Shown here piece by piece: positions 54,671 to 64,000 of a DNA stretch of 64,000 nt. Below the pieces are notes generated by a model that made no database searches, was not told the DNA's origin, and saw only the letters and a list, made by a program, of their open reading frames with translations. The first letter of the stretch is position 1. Every line of letters begins with the position of its first letter. The position numbers and the translations under genes are program-made. This stretch comes from Deinococcus humi (GTDB taxonomy: Bacteria; Deinococcota; Deinococci; Deinococcales; Deinococcaceae), in contig NZ_JACHFL010000003.1 of the NCBI RefSeq assembly GCF_014201875.1, positions 248,001 through 312,000 on the forward strand, in the 5' to 3' direction.

Positions 54671-56313
54671 CCTCGCAGCTGGAGCGGCCAGCACGGCCGG
54701 GGACCGTAACGGTCACCAACCCGGTGCTGCGCGGCTTTCATCCCGATCCCAGCATCGTGCGGGTGGGCCAGGACTATTATCTCGCCACCAGCACCTTCCA
54801 GTGGTATCCCGGCGTGGCGATCTACCACTCGCGTGATCTGGTGAACTGGCGGCCCGCCGCGCAGCCGCTGACCCGGACGACACTGCTGGACATGCGCGGC
54901 AACGCCGATTCCGGTGGAATCTGGGCACCGGCCCTGTCCCATGACGGCGAGCGCTTCCACCTGATCTACACCGACGTGAAAAGCTGGGGCAGCGCCGAGG
55001 TCTTCAAGGACAGCCACAACTTCCTGACCACGGCGGAGCAGATCGAAGGCCCGTGGTCCGAGCCGGTGTACCTGAATTCCAGCGGCTTTGACCCCAGCCT
55101 CTTTCACGACACACACGGCAGCACGGTGGTGGACGAGGGCGGCGACGGGCGCAAGTGGTTTGTCAACATGCGCTGGGACCACCGCCAGGGGCGCAACCGC
55201 TTCTCGGGCATCGTGCTGCAGGAGTACAGCCCGGAAGAGCGGCGACTCGTTGGCCCCCGTGAAATTATCTTCGAGGGGACTGAACTGGGCGTGACCGAAG
55301 CCCCCCACCTGTTCCGCCGTGGCGGCTGGTACTACCTGCTGACGGCGGAGGGCGGCACGAGTTACGAACACGCGGTAACGCTGGCCCGTTCGCGCAGCCT
55401 TCACGGCCCCTACGAGGTACATCCCGACAACCCGGTCCTGAGCGCCGTGGACGCGCCGGGATTGCCGATTCAGAAAAGCGGGCACGCCAGCTTCACCAAC
55501 ACGCCCGACGGACAATGGCTGCTGGCCTACCTGTGCGGGCGGCCCCTGAGCGAGCAGGGCGAGTGCCCGCTGGGCCGCGAGACGGCGCTGCAAGCCCTGG
55601 TCTGGGACGAGGACGGCTGGCCGCGTCTGGCCTCCGGCGGGCACCACCCGCAGTTGCACACCGAATTGCCTGCGCTGCCCCCGCAGCCGTGGCCCACACC
55701 ACCCGCACGCGATGGGTTCAGTAGCATGACTCTGCGCCCCGAGTGGATGACCCTGCGTGCGCCCGCCGAATTGATGGGCGTGGAGCTGACCGGCCACAGC
55801 CTGCGCCTTACGGGGCACGAATCGCTGAACAGCAAACATCGGCTGGCCCTGGTGGGCCGCCGGCTGCAATCGCTGGAGGCTCGCTTCCGCACGGCGCTCA
55901 GCTTTGATCCCGAGGATTTCCAGCAGATGGCGGGCGTGTGCGCCTACTATGACTCGCGCAACTGGGTCTTCCTGCGCCTGAGCCGCGACGAGACGCTGGG
56001 CCGCACCCTGGCGCTGCTCCAGAGCGAGAACGGCGCCTACCGCGAACTGCTGTCACAGGAAGTTCCGGTGGGTAACGCCGATCCAGTGGAGCTTGGACTG
56101 GTGTATTCGGGTGGACAGTTTTGGTTTGAGTACAGCGTGGACGGTGAGACCTGGCAATCTATCGGTGACAGGCTGAGCGCGGGGCTGCTGAGCGATGAGC
56201 ACTGCGGCGGCCTGAGCTTCACAGGGACCTTCCTGGCGCTGACCTGTCAGGACCTGAGCGGGCGGGGCAGGACGGCAGAATTTCACTGGGCCGAGTACAC
56301 GGAGACCGAGTGA
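54667..56313 (+). CDS. GH43 beta-xylosidase/arabinofuranosidase
   Basis: 548 residues. Five-bladed propeller (about 15-315) with FHPDPSIVRVGQDYYLATSTF (base Asp), SGGIWAPALSHDGERFHLIYTD (pKa Asp region) and the acid Glu in GVTEAPHLFRRGGWYYL; a C-terminal beta-sandwich (about 345-545) is typical of the GH43 xylosidase subfamily with the DUF1349-like domain. It releases xylose or arabinose from xylo-oligosaccharides. No signal peptide, so it is cytoplasmic. Its presence in an operon with GH1 and GH3 suggests mixed hemicellulose substrates. Confidence 0.92.
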
Positions 56314-58496
56314 AGCATCTGCTGACCGCCGCGCTGCTGCTGACCGGGGTGGCCGGGGCACAGGCCGTGCCCCGACTATCCCCCTCTGAAGCCGAGAGCC
56401 GCGCGCGCGCCGTGCTGGAGACCATGACGCTGGACGAGAAGATCGGGCAGGTCAGCATGGCGCATTTCTTCCGTTTTCTGGAGGGCGGGCGCAGCGGGCC
56501 CATTGCCCCGAACGCGGGCGAGATCCTGTCCAGGCTCAGGCCCGGCGCGACGCTCAACGGCGGTGGGGACGCTCCGCAGCCCAACACACCGCGAGGCTGG
56601 GCCGACACCCTGCGCGGGCTGGAGGCGCTGGGCCGCGAGGGGCTGCCCGGCGGCCTGCCTGCCGTTTTCGGCACCGATGCAGTGCACGGCGTCAACAACG
56701 TGCCGGGCGCAACGCTGTACCCGCACAACCTCGGGCTTGGCGCGGCCTTCGACCCGGCGCTGACCCAGGAGATCTCGCGCGCCACTGCCGCCGACATGCG
56801 GTCCATGAATATGGACTGGAATTTCAGCCCGGTGGCCGATCTGGGCCGCGATCCACGCTGGGGGCGCTTCTACGAGACCTTCGGCGAATCGCCGTGGCTG
56901 GTGGCCGATCAGGTGGCCGCCGCCGTGACGGGCCTGCAATCGGGCGGGGTGGCCGCCACCCTCAAGCATTTCGTGGGGTACGGCTCGCCGGGACTGGGCC
57001 GGGACCGGGCCAATGCGGAGATCAGCGAGCGCGCCCTGCACGAGCTGAATCTGCCGCCCTTTCAAGCGGGCATCCGGGCCGGAGCGCTGGCCGTCATGGC
57101 CAACAGCGGCAGCGTCAACGGCCTGCCGGTTCACGCCTCGCACGAGCTGCTGACCGGGGTACTCCGGGAGGAGCTGAGCTTTGGCGGACTGGTGGTCAGC
57201 GACTGGAACGACGTTGAGCGGCTCGTGACGGTCTACAAGACCCACGCCGATCTGGTGCAGGCCGCCGCCGCCAGTGTCAACGCCGGGATTGACCTGTACA
57301 TGGTGCCGAACGACGTGGAGAAATACGGCGCCGCACTGAAGGAAGCGGTGGAGGATGGGCAGGTCTCCCCCGCCCGACTGGACGAGGCGGCCCTGCGGGT
57401 ACTGACGTTCAAGGCCCAGCTGGGCCTGATGGACGCCCGGCCTGCGGGGAGCGGTGTCCTGATCGATCACCGGGCACTGGCGAAACGGGCCGCTGCCGCA
57501 ACCCTGACGCTGCTGGAAAATGACCAGACCCTGCCCCTCAAGAAAGGACGGGTGCTGGTGACCGGCCCGGCGATGGACAGCGCGGCCATTCAACTGGGCG
57601 GCTGGAGCGTCAACTGGCAGGGCGTGGGCAAGGGCAACGTGACGGACGTGCCAAAAATCAGCAGCCTGGCCACCGCCCTGAAGGCCTCGGCTCCGGCAAG
57701 TTTGACTGTCAGCGCCCTGCCCGACACCAAACGCGCGGCGCTGCTGCAAGCTGCGGCGAAGGCAGACACCATTATTGTGGCGCTGGGTGAGCCGCCCGCT
57801 GCGGAAAGTCAGGCGAACAATTCCACGCTGTCGCTGCCTCCCGCACAGATTGGACTGCTGCGCGACGTGCTGGGCACTGGCAAACCGGTGGTGCTGGTGC
57901 TGATGGCGGGCCGACCGGTCCTGCTGCCCGAAGACCTTCAGAACCGCGTTTCGGCCTTCGTGATGGCCTACCTGCCCGGCAGTGAGGGCGGCGCCGCTCT
58001 GGCTGACGCGCTGTATGGCCGCACCGGCTTTCCAGGCCGTCTGCCTTTTACCTGGCCCGGAACTTTGGGAGAGGCAGGCCTGACTGCTGATCGTCCCCCC
58101 GAGGGCGCGGGCGAGGCGCCTTTGCCCCTGTATCCACTGGGCTTCGGGCGCGATTACACCTCCTTCCGCACCACCGACGCAGGAGCAGTCGCGACAGATG
58201 CCGGCGTCCGGGTCAACGTCACTGTGACGAACACGGGCGATGTGGCAGGCACCGGAACATTCATTGTCAACGCCAGCCTGCCACCGACAGGAAATCTGGA
58301 AACGGTCAGACGGCCAGTCGGTGTCGTCCGGGCCGCACTGAAACCGGGTGAAGCCCGCACGTTGAGCCTGATGGTTCCACTGGAGCGGCTGGAAGCCTTC
58401 ACGGGTGACGTTTTTGGTCCGGTTATCGGCAAGGTGCAGGATGGCCTATACATGTTTCAGATAGGAGACGAAACGGCCGCGGTCAACCTACCCTGA
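56310..58496 (+). CDS. GH3 beta-glucosidase/xylosidase, secreted
   Basis: 728 residues from a GTG overlapping the GH43 stop. A signal peptide (about 1-19) precedes the GH3 barrel (about 20-370, LKHFVGYG and nucleophile D298 in VVSDWNDV), the C-terminal alpha/beta sandwich (about 390-600), and a fibronectin III-like tail (about 635-728). It cuts terminal beta-linked sugars outside the membrane. The operon thus contains two secreted enzymes and two cytoplasmic ones. It is the last gene of the operon; a 229-nt convergent gap with a dispersed repeat follows. Confidence 0.93.
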   Translation: MKHLLTAALLLTGVAGAQAVPRLSPSEAESRARAVLETMTLDEKIGQVSMAHFFRFLEGGRSGPIAPNAGEILSRLRPGATLNGGGDAPQPNTPRGWADTLRGLEALGREGLPGGLPAVFGTDAVHGVNNVPGATLYPHNLGLGAAFDPALTQEISRATAADMRSMNMDWNFSPVADLGRDPRWGRFYETFGESPWLVADQVAAAVTGLQSGGVAATLKHFVGYGSPGLGRDRANAEISERALHELNLPPFQAGIRAGALAVMANSGSVNGLPVHASHELLTGVLREELSFGGLVVSDWNDVERLVTVYKTHADLVQAAAASVNAGIDLYMVPNDVEKYGAALKEAVEDGQVSPARLDEAALRVLTFKAQLGLMDARPAGSGVLIDHRALAKRAAAATLTLLENDQTLPLKKGRVLVTGPAMDSAAIQLGGWSVNWQGVGKGNVTDVPKISSLATALKASAPASLTVSALPDTKRAALLQAAAKADTIIVALGEPPAAESQANNSTLSLPPAQIGLLRDVLGTGKPVVLVLMAGRPVLLPEDLQNRVSAFVMAYLPGSEGGAALADALYGRTGFPGRLPFTWPGTLGEAGLTADRPPEGAGEAPLPLYPLGFGRDYTSFRTTDAGAVATDAGVRVNVTVTNTGDVAGTGTFIVNASLPPTGNLETVRRPVGVVRAALKPGEARTLSLMVPLERLEAFTGDVFGPVIGKVQDGLYMFQIGDETAAVNLP

Positions 58497-58659
58497 CCGT
58501 TCCTGCGTGCGTCCCGCCAAACAATCCGGGGCGCACGAACAGGATGCCGAGTTGGATTCGAGCGGGCACGCCCGACAACCATGCTCTCCCTTCTTGATTA
58601 GGTCATTGGGGACTGTTGCCAGATCGGTGGAACAACAAGGAATATAGCTCCAATCTTCA

Positions 58660-58692
58660 AGTGATTTTATTCACGATAATTTAGTTCGTGAA
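58660..58692 (-). repeat. Dispersed TTCACGA/TCGTGAA repeat, copy F
   Basis: On the minus strand TTCACGA starts at 58692, TCGTGAA at 58676 and ATCACT at 58665; the first gap is one base shorter than in the other copies. It lies between the convergent GH3 and aspartokinase genes. Confidence 0.75.
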
Positions 58693-58725
58693 ACTTATGT
58701 TCCTTTAAATGCACCTCTTTTCCCT

Positions 58726-60138
58726 TCATATGCTCGCTGCGGCTGGAGTGCCCAGGCCGAAGGCGGTATGCACGGCGCGTGTGGCGTCGTCCACTTGCAG
58801 GCCTTCAATGGCGACAGAAATGTTCAACTCGCTGCTGCCCTGAGAGATCATCAGAATATTGATGTCCTGGCTGGCAAGGGCGGTGAAGAGCCGGGCGGAA
58901 ACGCCACGTTGACCGCGCATGCCGCTGCCCACGATGGCCAGGACCGCCACGTCGGATTGGCGGTCCACCTTGAGTTCGCGGCTGACACCAGCGCGCAGGG
59001 CGGACAGCGTGCGCTCGGCGTCGCCACTCTGGACCGCCAGCGAAACGTTGCTCATCGAGCTGCTCTGAGACACCATCAGCAGCGTGATGTTCTCGCGGGC
59101 AATCGCGTCAAACACGCTGGCGATGACCTCTGGAATGCCCAGTACGCCCGCACCGCTGATATTGATGATCGAGACATTGCGGATGGCGGTGACGGCCTTG
59201 ACCGGGTGCCCGGCCTCGTCCAGGGCCTGGGCCTGCACCAGTGTTCCGGGAAAGTCGGGATCGGCCGCGCTCTTGACCCGCAGCGGAATACCGCTTTCCT
59301 GCAAGGGCGTGACGGCCAGCGGGTGCAGCACCTTGGCGCCGAAGTAGGCCAGTTCCATGACCTCCCCGTAGCTGAGGGTGGAAATGTTGCGGGCGTCGGC
59401 CACCACTCTAGGATCAGCGCTCATCACCCCGTCCACGTCCTTCCAGGCCCAGACCTCGTCCGCGCCCAGCGCCTTGCCGATAATGGTGGCCGAAAAATCG
59501 GTGCCGCCGCGGCCCAGCGTGGTGATCGCGCCGCGATCGGTTTCCCCCATGAACCCGGAAATCACCGGGGTGACCCCCGCCGCCAGGAGTCCGCTCAGGC
59601 GATCCTTGACCCGCTCGTAGGTGGTGGGCAGCGGCTTGGCATTGCCGAAATGATGATCGGTCAGAATGCCCGCCTCGCCGCCGGTCAGGTGATGGGCGCG
59701 GTAGCTCTGGGCTTCAAGGGCCAGCGCCATCAGCGGGGCCGAGAGGCGCTCGCCGAACGCCACGATCAGGTCACGGCTGCGGGGCGTCAGCTCGCGCAGT
59801 AGGTAAACGCCGTAGACCGCCTGACGCAGCGTCTCGTGCATCTCGCGGATGTCGCGCACGGTGGCACTGTCGGGCGCAGCGCCAAGTTCCTGCGCCGCCG
59901 TGAAGTGGCGGGTTCGCAGCGCGGCGATCTCGTCGTTGGCCGCAGCGATGTCACCAGACTCAGCCGCGTCAGCCAGTGCAAGGAGTGTGTTGGTCACGCC
60001 CGCCATGGCGGAAACCACCACCACCACTCGCACGCCTGCCGAGATGCTGCGCCCCGCCAGAGAAGCGCTGTGGCGGATGGCTGCGGCATCCTGCATGTTG
60101 GTGCCACCGAATTTCATCACCAGAAGGGTGTCGCTCAT
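58726..60138 (-). CDS. lysC: Aspartate kinase
   Basis: 470 residues, with an N-terminal amino acid kinase domain (about 1-300: [43 protein letters not shown]) and two ACT domains at the C-terminus (about 320-465, with [12 protein letters not shown] and [12 protein letters not shown]). It phosphorylates aspartate, the first step to lysine, methionine and threonine. The ACT pair implies feedback inhibition. Length fits the monofunctional class III enzyme rather than the 400-residue type. CATACT is 7 nt before the ATG, suggesting a leaderless message. Confidence 0.93.
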   Translation of the reverse strand: MSDTLLVMKFGGTNMQDAAAIRHSASLAGRSISAGVRVVVVVSAMAGVTNTLLALADAAESGDIAAANDEIAALRTRHFTAAQELGAAPDSATVRDIREMHETLRQAVYGVYLLRELTPRSRDLIVAFGERLSAPLMALALEAQSYRAHHLTGGEAGILTDHHFGNAKPLPTTYERVKDRLSGLLAAGVTPVISGFMGETDRGAITTLGRGGTDFSATIIGKALGADEVWAWKDVDGVMSADPRVVADARNISTLSYGEVMELAYFGAKVLHPLAVTPLQESGIPLRVKSAADPDFPGTLVQAQALDEAGHPVKAVTAIRNVSIINISGAGVLGIPEVIASVFDAIARENITLLMVSQSSSMSNVSLAVQSGDAERTLSALRAGVSRELKVDRQSDVAVLAIVGSGMRGQRGVSARLFTALASQDINILMISQGSSELNISVAIEGLQVDDATRAVHTAFGLGTPAAASI

Positions 60139-60249
60139 GGGGGTCAGTATGCGGCGAGATGGGGGAAGGTGGAAACGGAAGTCTGGGCAGCAACAAAAAA
60201 AGGAGGCGTGGACTACCCTCTGGCGCCACGCCCCCTGCGCTGACCCGCG

Positions 60250-61050
60250 TTAGTGTGCCGAATGCTGGCTTCCGGACTCGTGGGTGGGCGGAGCCTGCCC
60301 CGATAGCGAGGCAGTCACGCCCAGCACGGCCAGCAGGGTAAGCGCCTCGGCGGCCAGACGAGGGCGCACCCCCTGGCCGCGTGCGAAAGCAGAGCGAACG
60401 ACGGTGGCGGCCAGGAGCGCCAGAATCACCAGTGCGAGCTTGAGGAGCAGGGACCGTCCATATGCCGATTCGGGGAGCTGGAGCAGGTTGCCCGCATGCT
60501 CCACTGACATCCACACTCCACTCACGCCCAGGATCAGAACCGATCCCAGGGCATAGGGAGTGAATCTGCGGGCCAGGGCGGCGGAGGCCCCACGTGAGGT
60601 CAGGAGCGCGGACACGCCACCCAGCCACAGGCACATCGCCCCGGCGTGCAGGGTGTGCAGGACGTGCACACCCTGCCCGTGTGAGGCTCCGTGGCCAATG
60701 CCAGCCAGTCCCCACAGCAGCACGCCGCAAGCCCCCAGCGCCGCAAGCCACGTCAACGCCGCAAGCTCGGCGGCCAGCAGGACGAGACTGCCTATCCACA
60801 AAACCAACACGGAACGGCCAGCCGCCGTGCCCGTCAGGTAATCCAGAATGTCGGTGGGAGCGGTGAAGCCCAGATCGGCCAGGGTGGTGGACACCCCCAG
60901 ACCGCCGCCCGCAACGAGGAGCGCCAGTCCTGCACCCAGCCACGCGAGGCGCGGGTGGGCTGGCGTCAGCAGGCGACGGGCCGCGACGCCGCCCACCAAC
61001 AGCACCGCGCCCAGGTACAGCAGCAGCCTGGGCAGCAGGTCGGCGATCAC
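60250..61050 (-). CDS. copD: CopD-family copper resistance membrane protein
   Basis: 266 residues with about eight hydrophobic segments. The copper-associated pattern GIGHGASHGQGVHVLHTLHAGAMCLWLGG is His-rich (positions about 118-146; note the spaced His residues) and typical of CopD/YcnJ. It is thought to take copper across the inner membrane from CopC. Its ATG overlaps the CopC stop by four bases. The C-terminal tail ends HESGSQHSAH, a further possible metal site. Confidence 0.88.
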   Translation of the reverse strand: MIADLLPRLLLYLGAVLLVGGVAARRLLTPAHPRLAWLGAGLALLVAGGGLGVSTTLADLGFTAPTDILDYLTGTAAGRSVLVLWIGSLVLLAAELAALTWLAALGACGVLLWGLAGIGHGASHGQGVHVLHTLHAGAMCLWLGGVSALLTSRGASAALARRFTPYALGSVLILGVSGVWMSVEHAGNLLQLPESAYGRSLLLKLALVILALLAATVVRSAFARGQGVRPRLAAEALTLLAVLGVTASLSGQAPPTHESGSQHSAH

Positions 61051-61442
61051 TTCACGGTGAAGACGCTGTGCCCCGTGACCGGATGGCCGTCCTCGGACAG
61101 AAGTTTCCAGGCCACCACGTAGGTTCCGGCGTTCAGACCGGGCCTGAGCGGAATGCGAAGCTGCGCGGCCAGAGTCCGGGCAGTGATCGGTCGGCTCACG
61201 AGTTCGGGGGCGTCGGGCTTGAGGGTCAAGGCCGCTTTGGCCCCATCTTCAGGCTTCATCTCCGCGCCCAGAGCCATCACGCGGAAGGTACTGAAACGCA
61301 GCTCAATGGGTTCGCTGAATTTGAAGACCACCTCTTTCGGGGCGGCCACACTGGCATCGGCTGTGGGCGTGATGGACAGGACGGTGGTATGGGCGCTGGC
61401 GGTGCCGAGGGCCAGCGCCAGCAACAGCAAGAGTGCGCGCAT
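61047..61442 (-). CDS. copC: CopC-type periplasmic copper-binding protein
   Basis: 131 residues with a signal peptide cut at about residue 17 so that the mature N-terminus begins with His (SAHTTVLSITP). That His plus DGHPVTGHSVF near the end are the Cu(II) ligands of CopC. It is a small beta-barrel that carries copper outside the membrane. It overlaps CopD downstream (ATGA) and follows YcnI. Confidence 0.9.
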   Translation of the reverse strand: MRALLLLLALALGTASAHTTVLSITPTADASVAAPKEVVFKFSEPIELRFSTFRVMALGAEMKPEDGAKAALTLKPDAPELVSRPITARTLAAQLRIPLRPGLNAGTYVVAWKLLSEDGHPVTGHSVFTVK

Positions 61443-61495
61443 AGGGTCTCCGTGATCTTTCAGGGGAGAGGCCAGTTGCCTCCCCCAGTAGACGG

Positions 61496-61939
61496 TTATT
61501 TGACGGTGGTGTGACTGGCAGGCGCCGTGTCGGGCTGGGTGTCGTCCCAGGCCACCACACTGCCGTCGGCGTAGGTCTGGTAAACCTTCCAGACCAGTTC
61601 ACCCGCCGCTTCCGGGTTCTTTGCGTGGAAGAAGAAGCGGGCGTATTCCATCGGGGCGATGTTGCCCGTCCAGACCACCTCGGTCACCAGCCCGTCGGCG
61701 TTTCTGGTGACGGTGCGGGCAAAGCCAGGCGTGACCTGAAAGCGGCTGACGCCCACGCCCGCGGGAACCACCAGGCGAACCTGGGTGGTGGCGATGTCCT
61801 TCTCGACAGGCACCTGCAGGCGGTAGGTCTCGGATTTGCCAGCTCCGGATTCGGACTGGCCCATTTCGGTCTTCACCGTGGCGTGGGCAGCGGCGAAGGA
61901 CAGCAGCAGCGCAGCGGACAGCGCTAAGAGTTTAGACAT
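61496..61939 (-). CDS. YcnI-like DUF1775 copper-binding protein
   Basis: 147 residues with a signal peptide ending at AAA-HATV, so the mature protein starts with His, as in the YcnI copper site. The beta-sandwich shows [21 protein letters not shown] and [22 protein letters not shown] with the conserved Trp. In B. subtilis YcnI sits with YcnJ (CopC-CopD fusion) and binds Cu(II). Here the three are separate genes in the same order. It lacks the C-terminal membrane anchor of long members. Confidence 0.85.
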   Translation of the reverse strand: MSKLLALSAALLLSFAAAHATVKTEMGQSESGAGKSETYRLQVPVEKDIATTQVRLVVPAGVGVSRFQVTPGFARTVTRNADGLVTEVVWTGNIAPMEYARFFFHAKNPEAAGELVWKVYQTYADGSVVAWDDTQPDTAPASHTTVK

Positions 61940-61981
61940 GGCTGAAAATCTCCTCTGAAAAAGGGGGAAGTCGTGGGCTTT

Positions 61982-62386
61982 TCAGAGCAGAAAGGGTGGC
62001 GCGCGGGCGTCGGCATGGCGGAGCGCGGCAGGCCGAGGGCCTGGGGTGGAAAGCAGAACCTGTGGAGACAGAACAGGCGGCCCGTTGGGCAGCGGCAGCA
62101 CACCCGCCTCCAGCGCGAAAGCCCCGGTCACGCAGAACGGGCAGTGCGCGCCGTGATTGTGGCTTTCGCTTTCCCTGTGGCTTCCCTGGACCGGTACTCC
62201 CGGCACGGCAGCAGGCACAGTGGGCGCCTGGGTCATGGCGTGCCCAGCCATCTGTGCTGTGCGGGGTGGCTGCGGCGACGGCAAGGTCGCCATGCCGCCC
62301 GCACGCATCTGAAAAGCGAAAGCGGCCACCACCGTCAGAAGCGCCAGCAGACGTCTGAGAGAAGAATCGGTGGCACGCTGGAGCAT
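61982..62386 (-). CDS. DUF2946-like membrane protein, first gene of the copper operon
   Basis: 134 residues from MLQRATDSSLRR; an alternative TTG lies immediately upstream. An N-terminal hydrophobic helix (about 12-28) and a His-rich, Cys-containing segment, SHNHGAHCPFCVTGAFALE (about 79-97), match the HCPFC signature of DUF2946 proteins, often next to copper genes. The metal-binding Cys pair CPFC and several His suggest copper handling at the envelope. TACACT lies 12 nt upstream on the minus strand. It precedes YcnI by 42 nt. Confidence 0.65.
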   Translation of the reverse strand: MLQRATDSSLRRLLALLTVVAAFAFQMRAGGMATLPSPQPPRTAQMAGHAMTQAPTVPAAVPGVPVQGSHRESESHNHGAHCPFCVTGAFALEAGVLPLPNGPPVLSPQVLLSTPGPRPAALRHADARAPPFLL

Positions 62387-62597
62387 CAAGTCCAGCCAAG
62401 TGTACGCCCACGCACCGCCGCAGCTGTCCCGACTCCTGAGGTCTCCTTCCAGGTCACCAGCATGGGTGAAACCCACCGTTCTGGGCCAAAAGGAGGGAAT
62501 ACATTCGGGGTCCGCGTGGACACCCTTTCTCTTCTCACGTTGGCAGTGTGACGCTTTGGTGTAGAGACGACACCAAGCCCAGGAGGTGAGCAGCCGT

Positions 62598-62603
62598 TAG
62601 ACT
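62598..62603 (+). promoter_or_regulatory. -10 box of the gap gene
   Basis: TAGACT (62598-62603), with a start of transcription near 62610. This gives a leader of about 55 nt before the gap ATG, which has its own GGAGG, so gap is leadered unlike most genes here. Confidence 0.45.
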
Positions 62604-62612
62604 GGGCCATGA

Positions 62613-63683
<1,071 letters not shown>

Positions 63684-63693
63684 ACATTGACGG

Positions 63694-63732
63694 AAGATGG
63701 TGGAGGGCTCAGGGCCTTCTGCCATCTTTTTT
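63694..63732 (+). terminator. Intrinsic terminator between gap and pgk
   Basis: A stem of about 15 bp (with several G-T wobbles) from 63694-63708 to 63714-63728, loop TCAGG, followed by a T6 run (63727-63732) that overlaps the base of the stem. It would reduce transcription into pgk. Confidence 0.75.
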
Positions 63733-63762
63733 GTTCAAGCCGCAAAGGTTCAAGGAGTCAAC

Positions 63763-64000
63763 ATGCAAACGCTCGATCAACTGGACGTTAATGGCAAGCG
63801 TGTGCTGGTCCGTGTGGATTACAACGTGCCGATCAAGGACGGCGTAGTGCAGGACGACACCCGCGTGACTGCCAGTCTGCCCACCATCAGGAGGCTGCTG
63901 GAGATGGGCGCAGCTTCAGTGGTGCTGATGAGCCACTTCGGACGCCCCAAGAGCGGGCCGGAGGCCAAATACAGCCTGCAACCCGTGGCGGATGTGCTGT
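63763..64000 (+). CDS. pgk: Phosphoglycerate kinase, N-terminal fragment
   Basis: 79 residues are visible before the window ends. [13 protein letters not shown] (usually DFNVP), [14 protein letters not shown] and [18 protein letters not shown] are the substrate-binding N-domain motifs. It transfers phosphate from 1,3-bisphosphoglycerate to ADP. AAGGAG lies 6 nt before the ATG. The C-terminal nucleotide domain is outside the window. Confidence 0.95.
   Translation, partial: MQTLDQLDVNGKRVLVRVDYNVPIKDGVVQDDTRVTASLPTIRRLLEMGAASVVLMSHFGRPKSGPEAKYSLQPVADVL

Overview
The window is chromosomal sequence from a Deinococcus species. The evidence is high GC with strong GC3 bias in long CDSs, a bacillithiol gene (bshA), a type 2 IleRS under a T-box, a CrtA-like carotenoid enzyme, and many start codons lying only 6-10 nt downstream of a TANNNT -10 box. 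Such leaderless architecture is established for Deinococcus. No tRNA, rRNA or CRISPR array was seen.

Layout. 1-5061: hisA tail, CPA1 antiporter, BrkB/YihY membrane protein, FlK-like thioesterase, malic enzyme. 5242-12280: thiolase plus fused CoA-transferase, a YbjN protein, an RlpA/M24 peptidase pair, and sucCD. 12409-14574: a secreted protein and two tandem alpha/beta hydrolases. 14659-18189: hisS-aspS and a small lipoprotein. 18217-20793: a DagK-family lipid kinase, then a probable acquired segment with a frame-split HNH endonuclease and a tyrosine recombinase. 20797-24326: lnt, a metallophosphoesterase with altered motifs, and a class V aminotransferase. 24508-29308: HAD, M19 dipeptidase, NlpC/P60, dipeptide epimerase and Gfo/Idh, read as a cell-wall peptide recycling cluster. 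29385-34112: pdxST, and a rho-M23 peptidase-response regulator run. 34346-38270: promoter, T-box leader, DHCW cupin and ileS. 38350-45297: DegV, bshA, histidine phosphatase, CrtA-like protein, uvrC, an SDR and a 50-residue protein. 45622-47241: PAP2 phosphatase and an IS5/IS427-type element.

47349-58496 is a glycoside-use operon: LacI regulator, solute-binding protein, two permeases, a clan GH-A-like enzyme, GH1, GH43 and GH3. The lacI promoter and the region before the binding-protein gene carry the same 14-bp palindrome type, so the regulator probably controls itself and the operon. No ABC ATPase is encoded here. 58726-60138 is aspartokinase. 60250-62386 is a copper-handling operon (DUF2946, YcnI, CopC, CopD). 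The window ends in gap and the start of pgk.

The most notable unexplained signal is a short repeat, TTCACGA-N10-TCGTGAA-N4-TTCACT, present six times. Every copy lies just beyond a stop codon and five of the six lie between convergent genes. Other points of interest are the split HNH/recombinase locus, mini-ORFs overlapping the starts of bshA, the recombinase gene and rho, and the GXHH signature of the IleRS.
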